DNA of 64,000 bases from Vagococcus_D sp963518325 (GTDB lineage Bacteria; Bacillota; Bacilli; Lactobacillales; Vagococcaceae). Below the pieces are notes generated by a model. That model was not told where the DNA came from. It did no database searches and was given only the letters and a program-made list of their open reading frames with translations. Within the stretch, counting starts at the first letter, position 1, and each line of letters opens with the position of its first letter. The position numbers and the translations under genes are program-made. The DNA lies in NCBI RefSeq assembly GCF_963518325.1, contig NZ_CAUQJB010000009.1, forward strand, positions 1 through 64,000. Reading direction: 5' to 3'. Positions 42,744 to 51,833 of this stretch are shown here, piece after piece.

Positions 42744-43719
42744 AAAACTAGCTAAATGGAAGGACATTATCCAGCGGATAGGGGTGCAAAAAGTAATTGC
42801 AATGATTGTTTTAATTGTAATCTATGGTTTTTTCTCTCTTTCAAGCCCTGCTTTTAGAAGTACGGATACATTGGTAAGTATTTTTGATGCCTCCTATTAC
42901 ATCGGCTTTTTGGCGATTGGGGTGACTTTTGTTATTATAACTGGCGGTATGGATTTATCGATTGGTACTGTGATGATGTGTTCGGCCATTTGTGGAGGTG
43001 TTTTGTACACGAAGGTTGGACTGCCTCTGTGGTTATCACTGATTTGTATCGTTTTAGTCGGCAGTTTGTTTGGGTTGTTAAATGGTATCATGGTGGCGAA
43101 ATTTAAGTTGCCTGCTTTTATCGCCACTCTAGGAACGATGATGATTACGAAAGGGCTTAGTTCAATCGTATCGAATGTTCAGAGTATTACGTTTCCTTTA
43201 AGGGGGACAGCAGATGGTTGGTACAAAAGCATATTTAGAACAGCTAATAATTTTTCCATTGGGATAATTGTCTTATTAACCATTGCCTTAGTGGCATCGA
43301 TTGTTTTGAACCGCACTAAAATTGGTCGTTATATTTTTGCGATTGGCAGTAATAGCGAGGCAACGCGTCTTTCAGGGGTTGATGTGGTGAAGTGGCAGGG
43401 ATTGGCTTATGTGTTTAGTGGCTTCTTTGCTGGTTTGGCGGGGATTGCCTATGCCGCCACTTATACGACGATTTTACCGGGTTCTGGCGGCGGTATGGAG
43501 TTGGATGCCATTGCAGCTGTTGTGGTTGGAGGTACGTCTCTGGCTGGCGGAGTCGGTTCGATTTCTGGCACACTGATTGGGGTATTTATTATGACGGTCT
43601 TAAAAGTTGGGTTGCCTTACATTGATTTGCAGCCGCACTATCAAATTTTCATTACCGGTTTTGTGGTGATCTTTGCAGTTTATGCAGATATCTACCGAAA
43701 TCGTAAAAAAGATTTATAA
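42721..43719 (+). CDS. Sugar ABC transporter permease (RbsC type)
   Basis: 332 residues from ATG 42721, preceded by GGAGGAG; this start overlaps the ATPase gene. It has eight to ten hydrophobic segments and the RbsC-family signatures GGMDLSIGT (about 78-86) and IGSNSEATRLSGVDV. GGTSLAGGVGSISGTLIG lies near the C-terminus. It forms the membrane channel with the neighbouring ATPase and lipoprotein. Confidence 0.92.
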   Translation: MSEQAQNKKLAKWKDIIQRIGVQKVIAMIVLIVIYGFFSLSSPAFRSTDTLVSIFDASYYIGFLAIGVTFVIITGGMDLSIGTVMMCSAICGGVLYTKVGLPLWLSLICIVLVGSLFGLLNGIMVAKFKLPAFIATLGTMMITKGLSSIVSNVQSITFPLRGTADGWYKSIFRTANNFSIGIIVLLTIALVASIVLNRTKIGRYIFAIGSNSEATRLSGVDVVKWQGLAYVFSGFFAGLAGIAYAATYTTILPGSGGGMELDAIAAVVVGGTSLAGGVGSISGTLIGVFIMTVLKVGLPYIDLQPHYQIFITGFVVIFAVYADIYRNRKKDL

Positions 43720-43738
43720 AAAATGGGAGGAACACAGA

Positions 43739-44839
43739 ATGAAGAAAACGGTTAAGCAAGTCCTATTAGGCAGCGTGGTGTTGTTGAGTTCATTGTTAGT
43801 CGCGTGTGGCAATCCAACTGATAAAACAAACGCATCAGGGGCTGAGGGAGAGATGACAGTTGAAGTTATTGCCAAAGGTTTTCAGCATGATTTTTGGAAG
43901 GCTGTTAAGTCTGGTGCGGAAAAAGCAGCCAAAGAAGATGGGGTAAAGATGAATTATGTGGGACCGAAAGATGAGGTAGCTGTTGCTGAGCAAGTGGAGA
44001 TGTTGAATAACGCCATAAACAAAAAGCCAGCGGCAATTGCCTTAGCTGCTCTAGACACCAATGCGGCTTTGGATGCCATCACTCAGGCCATGGATAAGGA
44101 CATTCCGATTATCGGCTTTGATTCCGGAGTGCCGGGGGCGCCAGATGGGGCGATTAAAGCTAATGCCTCAACGGATAACTATAAAGCAGGGGAACTGGCA
44201 GCTGAGAAGACCTATGACCAGTTAAAGGGTAAACTGACAGATGCTAGTAAGGAGTCTAAGCGAATTGGCGTTGTTTCTCAAGAGGTCAATTCATTGTCGA
44301 TTACCCAGCGGACAGAAGGGTTTGTTGATAAGATGATTGCATTAATGGAAGAAGACACTAATGTTGGAAAAGGTAAAGTGGCGGTTATTGGCCATGATAA
44401 GTTTAAAAATGATGTGAATGAAAAAGAGGCATTTGTAGCAATTGAGGTTCGCGTGCCAGCGGAGGTGACGGATTCGGCTGGGAAAACCGAGGCTCAGTCT
44501 CTACTTGAGAAAAAAGACATCATCTGTATGTATGGGTCCAATGAATTTGCGGCAAAATCGATCATTAACGCCGATGCAGGAATGTCTGGTGGGCGGATTG
44601 GCAAGGATAAGGTAATCGCCGTTGGTTTTGATTCAGGTGCGTTGCAACAAGATGCAATTCGCAATGACAAGTTCTTAGGCTCGGTTACTCAAAATCCTGT
44701 TTCGATTGGTTATAATGCGGTTAAGTTAGCAGTCAGTGCTGCTAAAGGAGAAAAAGTAACGGATGTGGATACGGGGTCTGAATGGTATGATTCAACGAAT
44801 ATTGATGACGATGATATTCAGGCTTTGTTGTATGAATAG
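43739..44839 (+). CDS. Sugar-binding lipoprotein (RbsB type)
   Basis: 366 residues from ATG 43739 behind GGGAGG. The lipoprotein signal ends LVAC. The mature part is a periplasmic-binding-protein-like domain (VIAKGFQHDFWKAVKSGAEKAA, AIALAALDTNAALDAI, PIIGFDSGVPGAP, VIAVGFDSGALQQDA). It delivers sugar, inferred to be L-fucose or a fucoside, to the adjacent importer. It is longer than typical RbsB (about 300) because of an insertion near EKEAFVAIEVRVPAEVTDSAG. Confidence 0.9.
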   Translation: MKKTVKQVLLGSVVLLSSLLVACGNPTDKTNASGAEGEMTVEVIAKGFQHDFWKAVKSGAEKAAKEDGVKMNYVGPKDEVAVAEQVEMLNNAINKKPAAIALAALDTNAALDAITQAMDKDIPIIGFDSGVPGAPDGAIKANASTDNYKAGELAAEKTYDQLKGKLTDASKESKRIGVVSQEVNSLSITQRTEGFVDKMIALMEEDTNVGKGKVAVIGHDKFKNDVNEKEAFVAIEVRVPAEVTDSAGKTEAQSLLEKKDIICMYGSNEFAAKSIINADAGMSGGRIGKDKVIAVGFDSGALQQDAIRNDKFLGSVTQNPVSIGYNAVKLAVSAAKGEKVTDVDTGSEWYDSTNIDDDDIQALLYE

Positions 44840-44879
44840 ACAGAGGGTCGAAAGAAAAAAATAGAGAGAAGGACAAAAA

Positions 44880-46646
44880 ATGAGACAATACACTCGAATT
44901 GGCATTAGACCAACTATTGACGGACGGAGACGGGGGGTCAGAGAGTCTTTGGAGAAACAGACGATGGACATGGCCCAATCAGTGGCGGATTTCTTAAGGG
45001 AGTCATTGAGGTACCCTGATGGTAGCCCTGTTGAATGTGTGATTGCAGATTCGACCATAGGGCGGGTTCAGGAAGCCATGGATTGTCAGCGTCAATTTAA
45101 GAGGGAAAATGTTGGGCTGACTATTACGGTTACGCCTTGCTGGTGCTATGGGACGGAGACCATGGATTTAACGCCAGACATGCCTCATGCTATTTGGGGA
45201 TTTAATGGCACGGAACGACCTGGAGCCGTTTATTTAGCAGCGGCTATGGCGGGCTATGCACAAAAGGGCATCCCGGCTTTTGCGATTTATGGTAAAGAAG
45301 TCCAAGATGCTGATGCTACGGATATTCCAACAGATGTTCAGGAGAAGTTGTTGACCTTTGCTAAGGCGGGATTAGCGGTGGCGAATATTCGCGATTATTC
45401 TTATTTGTCCATGGGAAGTGTCTGTATGGGAATTGCCGGTTCCATTGTTAAAGACGATTTTTTCCAAGAATATTTAGGGATGCGCAATGAATCAATTGAT
45501 ATGTCGGAGTTTACCAGACGGATGGATGAAGGGATTTACGATCCTGAAGAGTATCAGGTGGCGCTTAAATGGGTGAAAGCAGAGTGTATCGAAGGACCGG
45601 ATAATAATCCCGAAGAATGGAAATGGAATCGTGAAGAATTGGATAGCCAGTGGGAAACGGTGGTTAAAATGACACTGATTGCTCGGGATCTGATGATTGG
45701 CAATCCTCGTTTAGCTGAATTGGGTTTTGTGGAAGAGTCTTGCGGTCACGGGGCGATTGCGGCTGGTTTCCAAGGGCAACGTCAATGGACGGATCATTTT
45801 CCTAATGGCGATTTTATGGAAACGATGTTAAACACATCTTTCGATTGGAATGGCAGGCGCGCCCCTTATATCTTAGCCACAGAGAATGACAGCTTGAATG
45901 GGGCGACGATGTTGTTGAACCACATGTTGACAAATACGGCGCAGATTTTTGCAGATGTGCGGACATTTTGGTCTGCTGATTCTGTGGAACGGGTCACGGG
46001 ACATCGTTTAACCGGCCATGGTCAGGGTGGGTTGATCCATTTGATCAATTCAGGGGCAGCAACCTTAGATGGAAATGGTCAAGCAATCCAGGATGGCAAA
46101 CCGGTGATGAAACCTCACTGGGAATTAACAGATGAGGATCAAAAGGCTATTTTAGCTAATACTTCTTTTAGACCAGCTTCAAAAGGGTATTTCCGTGGTG
46201 GCGGTTTATCAACTAATTACTTAACCAAAGGTGGGATGCCACTAACTATGGCTCGTATTAACATCATTAAAGGGATTGGTCCAGTCTTGCAAATGGCTGA
46301 AGGGTATTCAGTCGAATTACCTGAAGAGGTCCATCAACAGCTAGATGATCGGACAGATCCAACTTGGCCGACCACTTGGTTTGCTCCAAAAGTGACAGGT
46401 AAAGGAGCTTTTACGGACGTTTATAGTGTGATGGATAATTGGGGTGCCAATCACGGTGCCATTAGCTATGGGCATATTGGAGCAGAGTTAATTGCATTGG
46501 CTGCCATGTTACGAATCCCGGTTAATATGCATAATGTGGCTGAAGATAACATTTTCCGCCCACGAGTTTGGGGGATGTTCGGCACAGAGCAATCAGAAGG
46601 AGCCGATTACCGTGCTTGCCAAAACTATGGTCCTTTGTATAAGTAG
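44880..46646 (+). CDS. fucI: L-fucose isomerase
   Basis: 588 residues, the typical FucI length. The opening RIGIRPTIDGRRRGVRESLE is diagnostic. TPCWCYGTETMDL, HAIWGFNGTERPGAVYLAA and the active-site region ATENDSLNGATMLLNHML follow the family closely. It converts L-fucose to L-fuculose using manganese. The gene precedes the lactaldehyde reductase gene and completes the fucose-to-DHAP route with the kinase and aldolase upstream. Confidence 0.95.
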   Translation: MRQYTRIGIRPTIDGRRRGVRESLEKQTMDMAQSVADFLRESLRYPDGSPVECVIADSTIGRVQEAMDCQRQFKRENVGLTITVTPCWCYGTETMDLTPDMPHAIWGFNGTERPGAVYLAAAMAGYAQKGIPAFAIYGKEVQDADATDIPTDVQEKLLTFAKAGLAVANIRDYSYLSMGSVCMGIAGSIVKDDFFQEYLGMRNESIDMSEFTRRMDEGIYDPEEYQVALKWVKAECIEGPDNNPEEWKWNREELDSQWETVVKMTLIARDLMIGNPRLAELGFVEESCGHGAIAAGFQGQRQWTDHFPNGDFMETMLNTSFDWNGRRAPYILATENDSLNGATMLLNHMLTNTAQIFADVRTFWSADSVERVTGHRLTGHGQGGLIHLINSGAATLDGNGQAIQDGKPVMKPHWELTDEDQKAILANTSFRPASKGYFRGGGLSTNYLTKGGMPLTMARINIIKGIGPVLQMAEGYSVELPEEVHQQLDDRTDPTWPTTWFAPKVTGKGAFTDVYSVMDNWGANHGAISYGHIGAELIALAAMLRIPVNMHNVAEDNIFRPRVWGMFGTEQSEGADYRACQNYGPLYK

Positions 46647-46739
46647 TTAGGTAGGGGAATTCGTCAGTTGACTTCACCACTTCCTAAGTATTTGGGGAGT
46701 GGTGAGATGCAACAAAAAATTAGAGGAGGTCTGTTAAGG

Positions 46740-47891
46740 ATGGTCAACAGAATGATTTTAAATGAAACAGCTTATTTTGGAAAAGGAGCAATCGGCAAGA
46801 TTGTTGAGGAAGTGATCAATCGTGGATTTAAGAAGGGCTTAGTTGTGACGGACAAAGGGTTAATGGAGGTCGGGATAACTGACCGAGTTATAGCTGTTCT
46901 AGAGGACGCTGGCTTAGGTTATACCATCTTTGATGGGATTGTGCCAAACCCTAGCATTGAGGATGTTCAAGCAGGCATTGAGGCCTTTAAACTAGCAGAA
47001 GCTGACTATCTATTGGCAGTTGGTGGTGGGTCGCCGATTGATACGGCTAAAGCTATTGGCATTATTGTTGCAAACCCTGAATTTGGAGATGTGCGTAGTC
47101 TAGAAGGGGAAGCCGCAACGAAAAAGCCGAGTGTACCAATTTTAGCGGTTCCCACAACATCGGGAACGGCGGCAGAGGTGACAATCAATTATGTTATTAC
47201 AGATAAAGAGCGGCAGCGTAAGTTTGTTTGTGTAGATCCTCACGATGTTCCAGTTGTGGCTTTTGTGGACAGTGATATGATGATGGGGATGCCTCAAGGA
47301 TTGTGTGCGGCGACGGGGATGGACGCTTTAACACATGCGGTTGAAGGGTACATCACTAAGGGAGCTTGGGAATTATCTGATATGTTGCATATTAAGGCCA
47401 TTGAGATAATTGCTCGTTCACTTAGAGCATCTGTCGATGGCGAGCAAGGGGCCCGTGAAGCGATGGCTTTAGGCCAGTATATCGCTGGTATGGGATTTTC
47501 TAATGTGGGTCTCGGTTTAGTCCATGGCATGGCACACCCGTTAAGTGCTTGGTACGACGTGCCTCATGGCGTTGCCTGTGCCTCTTTACTGCCGGATGTC
47601 ATGGCATACAACAAAGAGGCGACAGGTGAAAAATACCGAGATATTGCCGTGGCTATGGGAGTTGAAGGTGCTGATAGCTTAAGTTTGGCTGAAGTACGTG
47701 ACAAAGCAGTGGCGGCGGTTCGCCAATTGGGGAAAGACGTGGGGATTCCACAACACATAAGAGAGCTAGGTGTGAAGGAAGAGGATCTTGCGGCCATTGC
47801 CAAGGATGCCTTAATCGATGTTTGTACGGGGGGCAATCCAAGGGACACCAATTTGGCGGACATTGAGATGATTTATCGTCAGATGATGTAG
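46740..47891 (+). CDS. fucO: Lactaldehyde reductase (iron-containing alcohol dehydrogenase)
   Basis: 383 residues from ATG 46740, nine bases after GAGGAGGT, giving the FucO-like start MVNRMILNETAYFG. NAD-binding GGGSPIDTAKAIG (about 96-108) and metal-ligand segments AATGMDALTHAVEGY and GLVHGMAHPLSAWYDVPHG are intact. FucO reduces L-lactaldehyde to 1,2-propanediol and regenerates NAD+ in anaerobic fucose use. It is the last gene of the operon; no diol dehydratase is seen, so propanediol is probably excreted. Confidence 0.92.
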   Translation: MVNRMILNETAYFGKGAIGKIVEEVINRGFKKGLVVTDKGLMEVGITDRVIAVLEDAGLGYTIFDGIVPNPSIEDVQAGIEAFKLAEADYLLAVGGGSPIDTAKAIGIIVANPEFGDVRSLEGEAATKKPSVPILAVPTTSGTAAEVTINYVITDKERQRKFVCVDPHDVPVVAFVDSDMMMGMPQGLCAATGMDALTHAVEGYITKGAWELSDMLHIKAIEIIARSLRASVDGEQGAREAMALGQYIAGMGFSNVGLGLVHGMAHPLSAWYDVPHGVACASLLPDVMAYNKEATGEKYRDIAVAMGVEGADSLSLAEVRDKAVAAVRQLGKDVGIPQHIRELGVKEEDLAAIAKDALIDVCTGGNPRDTNLADIEMIYRQMM

Positions 47892-47974
47892 GGAATACAG
47901 GTTAGTGAGGTGACTCTGGCATGGTCAAAGCAGTTGGTTTTGGCATGAAAAAGACAGGAATCCGTGTCCATTTC

Positions 47975-48214
47975 CTATAAAATGGTACAATAATCATAGA
48001 AAAATATCAGCGCTGAAACATTGATCTTTAGCTTAGAGCTAACCGTTCTAAGAACGGTGGCAGAGCTGAACAAAAAGACTGTCAAACCCTGGGGAGAGTT
48101 TGACAGTCTTTTTTTGTTTTGTTTTTTGCAACTGATCTTCAGAATAAGATCAAGAAATGACACGATAAACATGCCAAAACTTACCATTAATCCGATCGCT
48201 TCAGCGACACTCAC
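47975..48214 (-). CDS. Holin-like type I toxin candidate (TxpA/BsrG-like)
   Basis: The frame starts at GTG 48214, six bases after AAAGGAGG, and reads VSVAEAIGLMVSFGMFIVSF, then DLILKISCKKQNKK. This is the standard layout of the putative holin-like toxin family: short N-terminus, one membrane helix, basic tail. A longer in-frame start at ATG 48253 behind AAAAAGGAG is possible. Unusually, no stop occurs before the terminator hairpin at 48074-48117, and the frame stays open to 47975 (79 codons). If transcription ends at the hairpin, the message lacks a stop. The promoter is at 48313-48318. An opposing RNA overlaps its 3' end, as in txpA/ratA of Bacillus subtilis. Confidence 0.65.
   Translation of the reverse strand: MSVAEAIGLMVSFGMFIVSFLDLILKISCKKQNKKRLSNSPQGLTVFLFSSATVLRTVSSKLKINVSALIFFYDYCTIL
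47986..48117 (+). ncRNA. Candidate antisense antitoxin RNA
   Basis: An extended -10 (TGGTACAAT, with TACAAT at 47986-47991) would start an RNA near 47998. It runs about 115 nt to the T tract of the hairpin at 48074-48117. It contains the stem ACCGTT/AACGGT and has no ribosome site or useful frame. It overlaps and is complementary to the 3' part of the toxin message, the ratA-type arrangement. Inferred from layout only. Confidence 0.5.
48074..48117. terminator. Bidirectional terminator shared by toxin and antisense RNA
   Basis: AAAAAGACTGTCAAAC pairs with GTTTGACAGTCTTTTT around a ten-base loop, with T tracts on both strands. It ends both opposing transcripts. Confidence 0.85.
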
Positions 48215-48312
48215 AAGGCACCTCCTTTCATTGGGATTTGTACGCACACTCATACGCATCAACTCCTTTTTGAACTGGATATGCCATCGTCTTAAAACCC
48301 CTCTGTGCCCAA

Positions 48313-48321
48313 ATTATAGCA
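48313..48321 (-). promoter_or_regulatory. Extended -10 promoter of the toxin gene
   Basis: On the minus strand TGCTATAAT is an extended -10 (ATTATA on the plus strand at 48313-48318). It would start a transcript near 48306 with a roughly 90-nt leader. The plus-strand region 48322-48578 upstream of gshF holds only a second TGCTATAAT near 48527-48535 and no gene. Confidence 0.6.
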
Positions 48322-48578
48322 ATGTTTTTTTCGATTAACCATGCTTTTTTTTAGTGGGAATCGTGAAAAAGCTAGTGTGTCTTATTTCAAATGGACGAGA
48401 AGAAACAACGTTTAGGGGATGGATCATCCCGAATGTCTGACAAAAGGTGACAAAATCAGCGCTCATAAGACTTTTCTTGGAACGCTTGAAAAAACCTAAA
48501 TCAATTCACAGCTTTTTAACAGATAGAATGCTATAATCATCTCAAAGAGACCAAAAAATCTAGAGGTGAATGAACTAA

Positions 48579-50864
48579 ATGAAGACATTACAAGCAGCAT
48601 TAAAGACAGATAAAATCAGCGCTTTATTTAAAGAAGCGCGTTTTGGCATAGAAAAAGAAAGTCAGCGAGTGACCTTAGATGGCGCATTGGCTACTACCGA
48701 TCATCCTAGTACATTAGGTAGTCGTAATTTTCATCCGTCGATTCAAACGGATTTTAGCGAAACACAAATGGAATTGATTACGCCGGTAGCTAATTCGCCA
48801 AGGGAAGTCCTGGAGCATTTAGCGGCTATCCATGAAGTGGCATTGCGTTCCATGAACAAAGATGAGATGTTGTGGCCCTTAAGTATGCCACCCATTTTAC
48901 CTGAAAAAGACGAAGAGATCATCATTGCTAAGTTAGAACGCTTTGAAGACGTCCTCTACCGTCGCTATTTAGCGCGTTCTTACGGCAAGCGAAAGCAGAT
49001 GGTCAGTGGCATTCATTATAATTTTGAATTCTCTCCAGAGATGATTGAGCGGTTATATGCAGAGCAGACGGAGATTATTGATTTTGAAATGTTTAAAACA
49101 GAAGTCTATTTAAAGGTATCACGGAATTATTTGCGTTACCGCTGGTTTATTACCTACTTACTTGGAGCGTCCCCCTTGTCGGAGGAGGGCTACTTTACCG
49201 GCTGTGACAATGAAGTACCTGATGAACCTGTTCGAAGTATTCGCAACAGTAAGTTTGGTTATACCAATCACGATGACGTGTTTGTTTCTTATCGTTCTAT
49301 TCAAGCCTATGTAGAGGAAATTGAAGCCTTGGTCGATCAAGGCGTCATGTCGGAAGATAAGGAGTTTTATTCACCTGTTAGGTTACGGGGTGGCAAGAAA
49401 GTCTCGGATTTAAAAGAGTGTGGCGTCCAGTATATGGAAGTTCGCAACATTGACAATGATCCGTTTGCTCCTTATGGTATTTCTGAAGAAAATATTGAGT
49501 TTATTCAACTGTTTTTAATGTATATGTTGTGGTTGGATAATCAAGAAGCGGATAAAGATCAGCTGTTACATGACGGTGATCGATTGAATAATCAAGTCGC
49601 ACTGGAACGTCCTCTTAGCCAGACTTCCTTAAAGGCTGAGGGCTTAGACCTACTTAGAGGAATGCAAGAGATGGCCGAGGCTGTTAAGCTCTCAGATCAC
49701 TTGAAAACCTTGATTACTGAAGCGGTCAGTTATTTTGATGATCCGGCCAAAACATTGGCGGGCCAATTAATGACACGGGTCTCAAATGGTCAAAGCCAGC
49801 ATGACTTCGCTTTGGAAAAAGGACGTCATTATTATGAAAAGGCTTGGGAAAAACCTTATCAGCTAGCTGGTTTCCGTGATATGGAGTTGTCGACTCAGAT
49901 TTTGATGTTCGACAGTATGCAAATGGGGGTGGATGTGGAGGTTATTGACCGCCATGACCAATTCTTGAAATTGAAATATGGCAAACATATTGAATACATC
50001 AAAAATGCCAATATGACCAGTCAGGATACCTATATTGTGCCATTATTAATGGCTAATAAAACTGCCACTAAAAAAGTTTTAGCACGAGCCGGCTTCCAAG
50101 TTCCGGGCGGTAAAGAATTTGCCACGATGGAAGAGGCTGTGGACAGCTATGGTTATTTTGCTGAGAGAGGGATTGTCATTAAACCGAAGTCGACGAACTA
50201 CGGCATTGGCATTTCGATTTTTAAAGATGGTGCTAGCTTGGAAGATTATCAGGCTGGTCTGAGAATTGCCTTTAAAGAAGACTCCGAAGTGCTAGTAGAA
50301 GAATTTTTACCAGGCACGGAGTATCGTTTCTTCGTGATTAATGGTCATGTCAAAGCTATTTTATTGCGTATCCCTGCTAATGTGACAGGTGACGGCAAAC
50401 AGACTATTGCGGAACTGGTGGCTGAAAAAAATCAGGATCCGTTGCGTGGCACCCACCATCGTTCTCCTTTGGAAATCATTCAATTAGGCGATTTGGAAAA
50501 GTTGATGTTGAAGGAACAAGGTTATCAGGTTGAAGATGTTTTACCAAAAGGAGAGATTGTCTATTTGCGGGAAAACTCCAACGTTAGTACTGGTGGAGAT
50601 TCCATTGATATTACCGATGATTTTGATGAGAGCTATAAACAAATTGCGGTGGAAGCTGTGGAAGCCCTTGGAGCGAAGATCAGTGGCATTGATCTGATTA
50701 TTCCGGATAAGACGATTCCAGCTATTAGAGACAGCCGCGCCTATGGAATTATTGAAGCTAACTTCAATCCAGCAATGCACATGCACGCCTATCCATTTGC
50801 CGGTCAAGGCCGTCGCTTAACCCAAGATGTGTTACACCTCTTATTCCCAGAAGTACCTCATTAA
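48579..50864 (+). CDS. gshF: Bifunctional glutamate-cysteine ligase / glutathione synthetase
   Basis: 761 residues, the length of the fused enzyme found in Enterococcus, Listeria and Streptococcus. The N-terminal ligase part (about 1-430) has FGIEKESQRVTLDG, TDFSETQMELITPV and HYNFEFS. The C-terminal ATP-grasp part (about 490-760) has VIKPKSTNYGIGIS, VLVEEFLPGTEYRFFVI and IEANFNPAMHMHAYP. It makes glutathione from glutamate, cysteine and glycine in one protein for thiol protection. It is a single-gene unit. Confidence 0.96.
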   Translation: MKTLQAALKTDKISALFKEARFGIEKESQRVTLDGALATTDHPSTLGSRNFHPSIQTDFSETQMELITPVANSPREVLEHLAAIHEVALRSMNKDEMLWPLSMPPILPEKDEEIIIAKLERFEDVLYRRYLARSYGKRKQMVSGIHYNFEFSPEMIERLYAEQTEIIDFEMFKTEVYLKVSRNYLRYRWFITYLLGASPLSEEGYFTGCDNEVPDEPVRSIRNSKFGYTNHDDVFVSYRSIQAYVEEIEALVDQGVMSEDKEFYSPVRLRGGKKVSDLKECGVQYMEVRNIDNDPFAPYGISEENIEFIQLFLMYMLWLDNQEADKDQLLHDGDRLNNQVALERPLSQTSLKAEGLDLLRGMQEMAEAVKLSDHLKTLITEAVSYFDDPAKTLAGQLMTRVSNGQSQHDFALEKGRHYYEKAWEKPYQLAGFRDMELSTQILMFDSMQMGVDVEVIDRHDQFLKLKYGKHIEYIKNANMTSQDTYIVPLLMANKTATKKVLARAGFQVPGGKEFATMEEAVDSYGYFAERGIVIKPKSTNYGIGISIFKDGASLEDYQAGLRIAFKEDSEVLVEEFLPGTEYRFFVINGHVKAILLRIPANVTGDGKQTIAELVAEKNQDPLRGTHHRSPLEIIQLGDLEKLMLKEQGYQVEDVLPKGEIVYLRENSNVSTGGDSIDITDDFDESYKQIAVEAVEALGAKISGIDLIIPDKTIPAIRDSRAYGIIEANFNPAMHMHAYPFAGQGRRLTQDVLHLLFPEVPH

Positions 50865-50873
50865 GCAAACACT

Positions 50874-50901
50874 GGAACCTAACTTTTGGGTTCCTTTTTT
50901 T
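50874..50901 (+). terminator. Intrinsic terminator after gshF
   Basis: GGAACC pairs with GGTTCC around a loop of nine bases, followed by seven T, ten bases after the stop codon. Confidence 0.85.
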
Positions 50902-51000
50902 GATGCTTTAGATAACGACTATTAATCTTGTGACTACAAAAGGCAGATAATTGCCGTATCTCTCACAAAATAGTATGATTAAAGAGAAGAAGGTGATGAG

Positions 51001-51729
51001 ATGGAAGCAACGAAACACTATGTTCAATCTTTTGACGGCACGTCGTTATTTTATCAAACCTACGGTGAAGGAGAACCTTTACTACTTTTACATGGGAATG
51101 GAGGTAGCTCAAGATACTTCAAAGAACAAATTTCGACTTTTAGCCGTTATTTTAAGGTGATTGCCATGGATAGTCGGGAACATGGCAAATCCGGTAACCA
51201 AAAAAATTATCTTTCGTTTAAATTGATGGCGCGGGATATCTTAGCTATTTGTCAGCGAGAGGGGCTTTCACGTGTTAATTTATTAGGGTTTAGTGACGGG
51301 GCTAATTTGGCTATGACCTTTGCGGTCCTTTACCCTCAGCATGTGGATCGTTTAGTGCTGAATTCAGGTAATTTAGAGCCAGCAGATTTAACTTGGTGGA
51401 CCCGTATGTTATCTCAAGTTGGTTACTGGTTAACCTCAATGGTGTCAGGAATTTCTAGTTTAGCTGCCCATTTTGCTCGTTTGCTCAGCTTGATTGTTCG
51501 CCCCTTAGAGATTACAACAGCTGATTTAAGCCGCCTTAATCGGCCAACCTTGGTGATTGTTGGCCAACGGGATAGCATTAAGTTAAGCCATACAGCTGCG
51601 ATTGCTAAGGCGCTACCACAGTCAGAATTGGAAATTGTACCGAAGGTTGGCCATACCTTAGCCAAGAAACGGCCGGAAGTCTTTAACCAACGGGTCTTAA
51701 GGTTTTTGATGGAACCCTTTACTCGTTGA
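51001..51729 (+). CDS. Alpha/beta hydrolase
   Basis: 242 residues behind AAGGTGATGAG. The oxyanion segment is LLLHGNGGSSRYF (about 28-40). The nucleophile elbow is LLGFSDGANLAM with Ser98. The acid is in VIVGQRDSIK, and the catalytic His in VGHTLAKK (about 218). It is cytoplasmic. An SDG elbow and short cap occur in esterase and lactonase-like members of Lactobacillales. The substrate is unknown. The next gene, mprF, begins about 100 bp on, possibly co-transcribed. Confidence 0.85.
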   Translation: MEATKHYVQSFDGTSLFYQTYGEGEPLLLLHGNGGSSRYFKEQISTFSRYFKVIAMDSREHGKSGNQKNYLSFKLMARDILAICQREGLSRVNLLGFSDGANLAMTFAVLYPQHVDRLVLNSGNLEPADLTWWTRMLSQVGYWLTSMVSGISSLAAHFARLLSLIVRPLEITTADLSRLNRPTLVIVGQRDSIKLSHTAAIAKALPQSELEIVPKVGHTLAKKRPEVFNQRVLRFLMEPFTR

Positions 51730-51833
51730 AAAATAGTCAGTTGCTCATGATGTCAACGGATTTTGGCTGAAGTGATGAGTTGCTGACTAGTTTATTTTGT
51801 TCATACAAGCTTGACAAAGAAAGGTGATGTGAG

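Noticed and set aside
48021..48338. Plus-strand 105-residue frame opposite the toxin
   Set aside because: It crosses the terminator hairpin and is antisense to the toxin; the minus-strand product has the toxin-family pattern and ribosome site, this one has neither.
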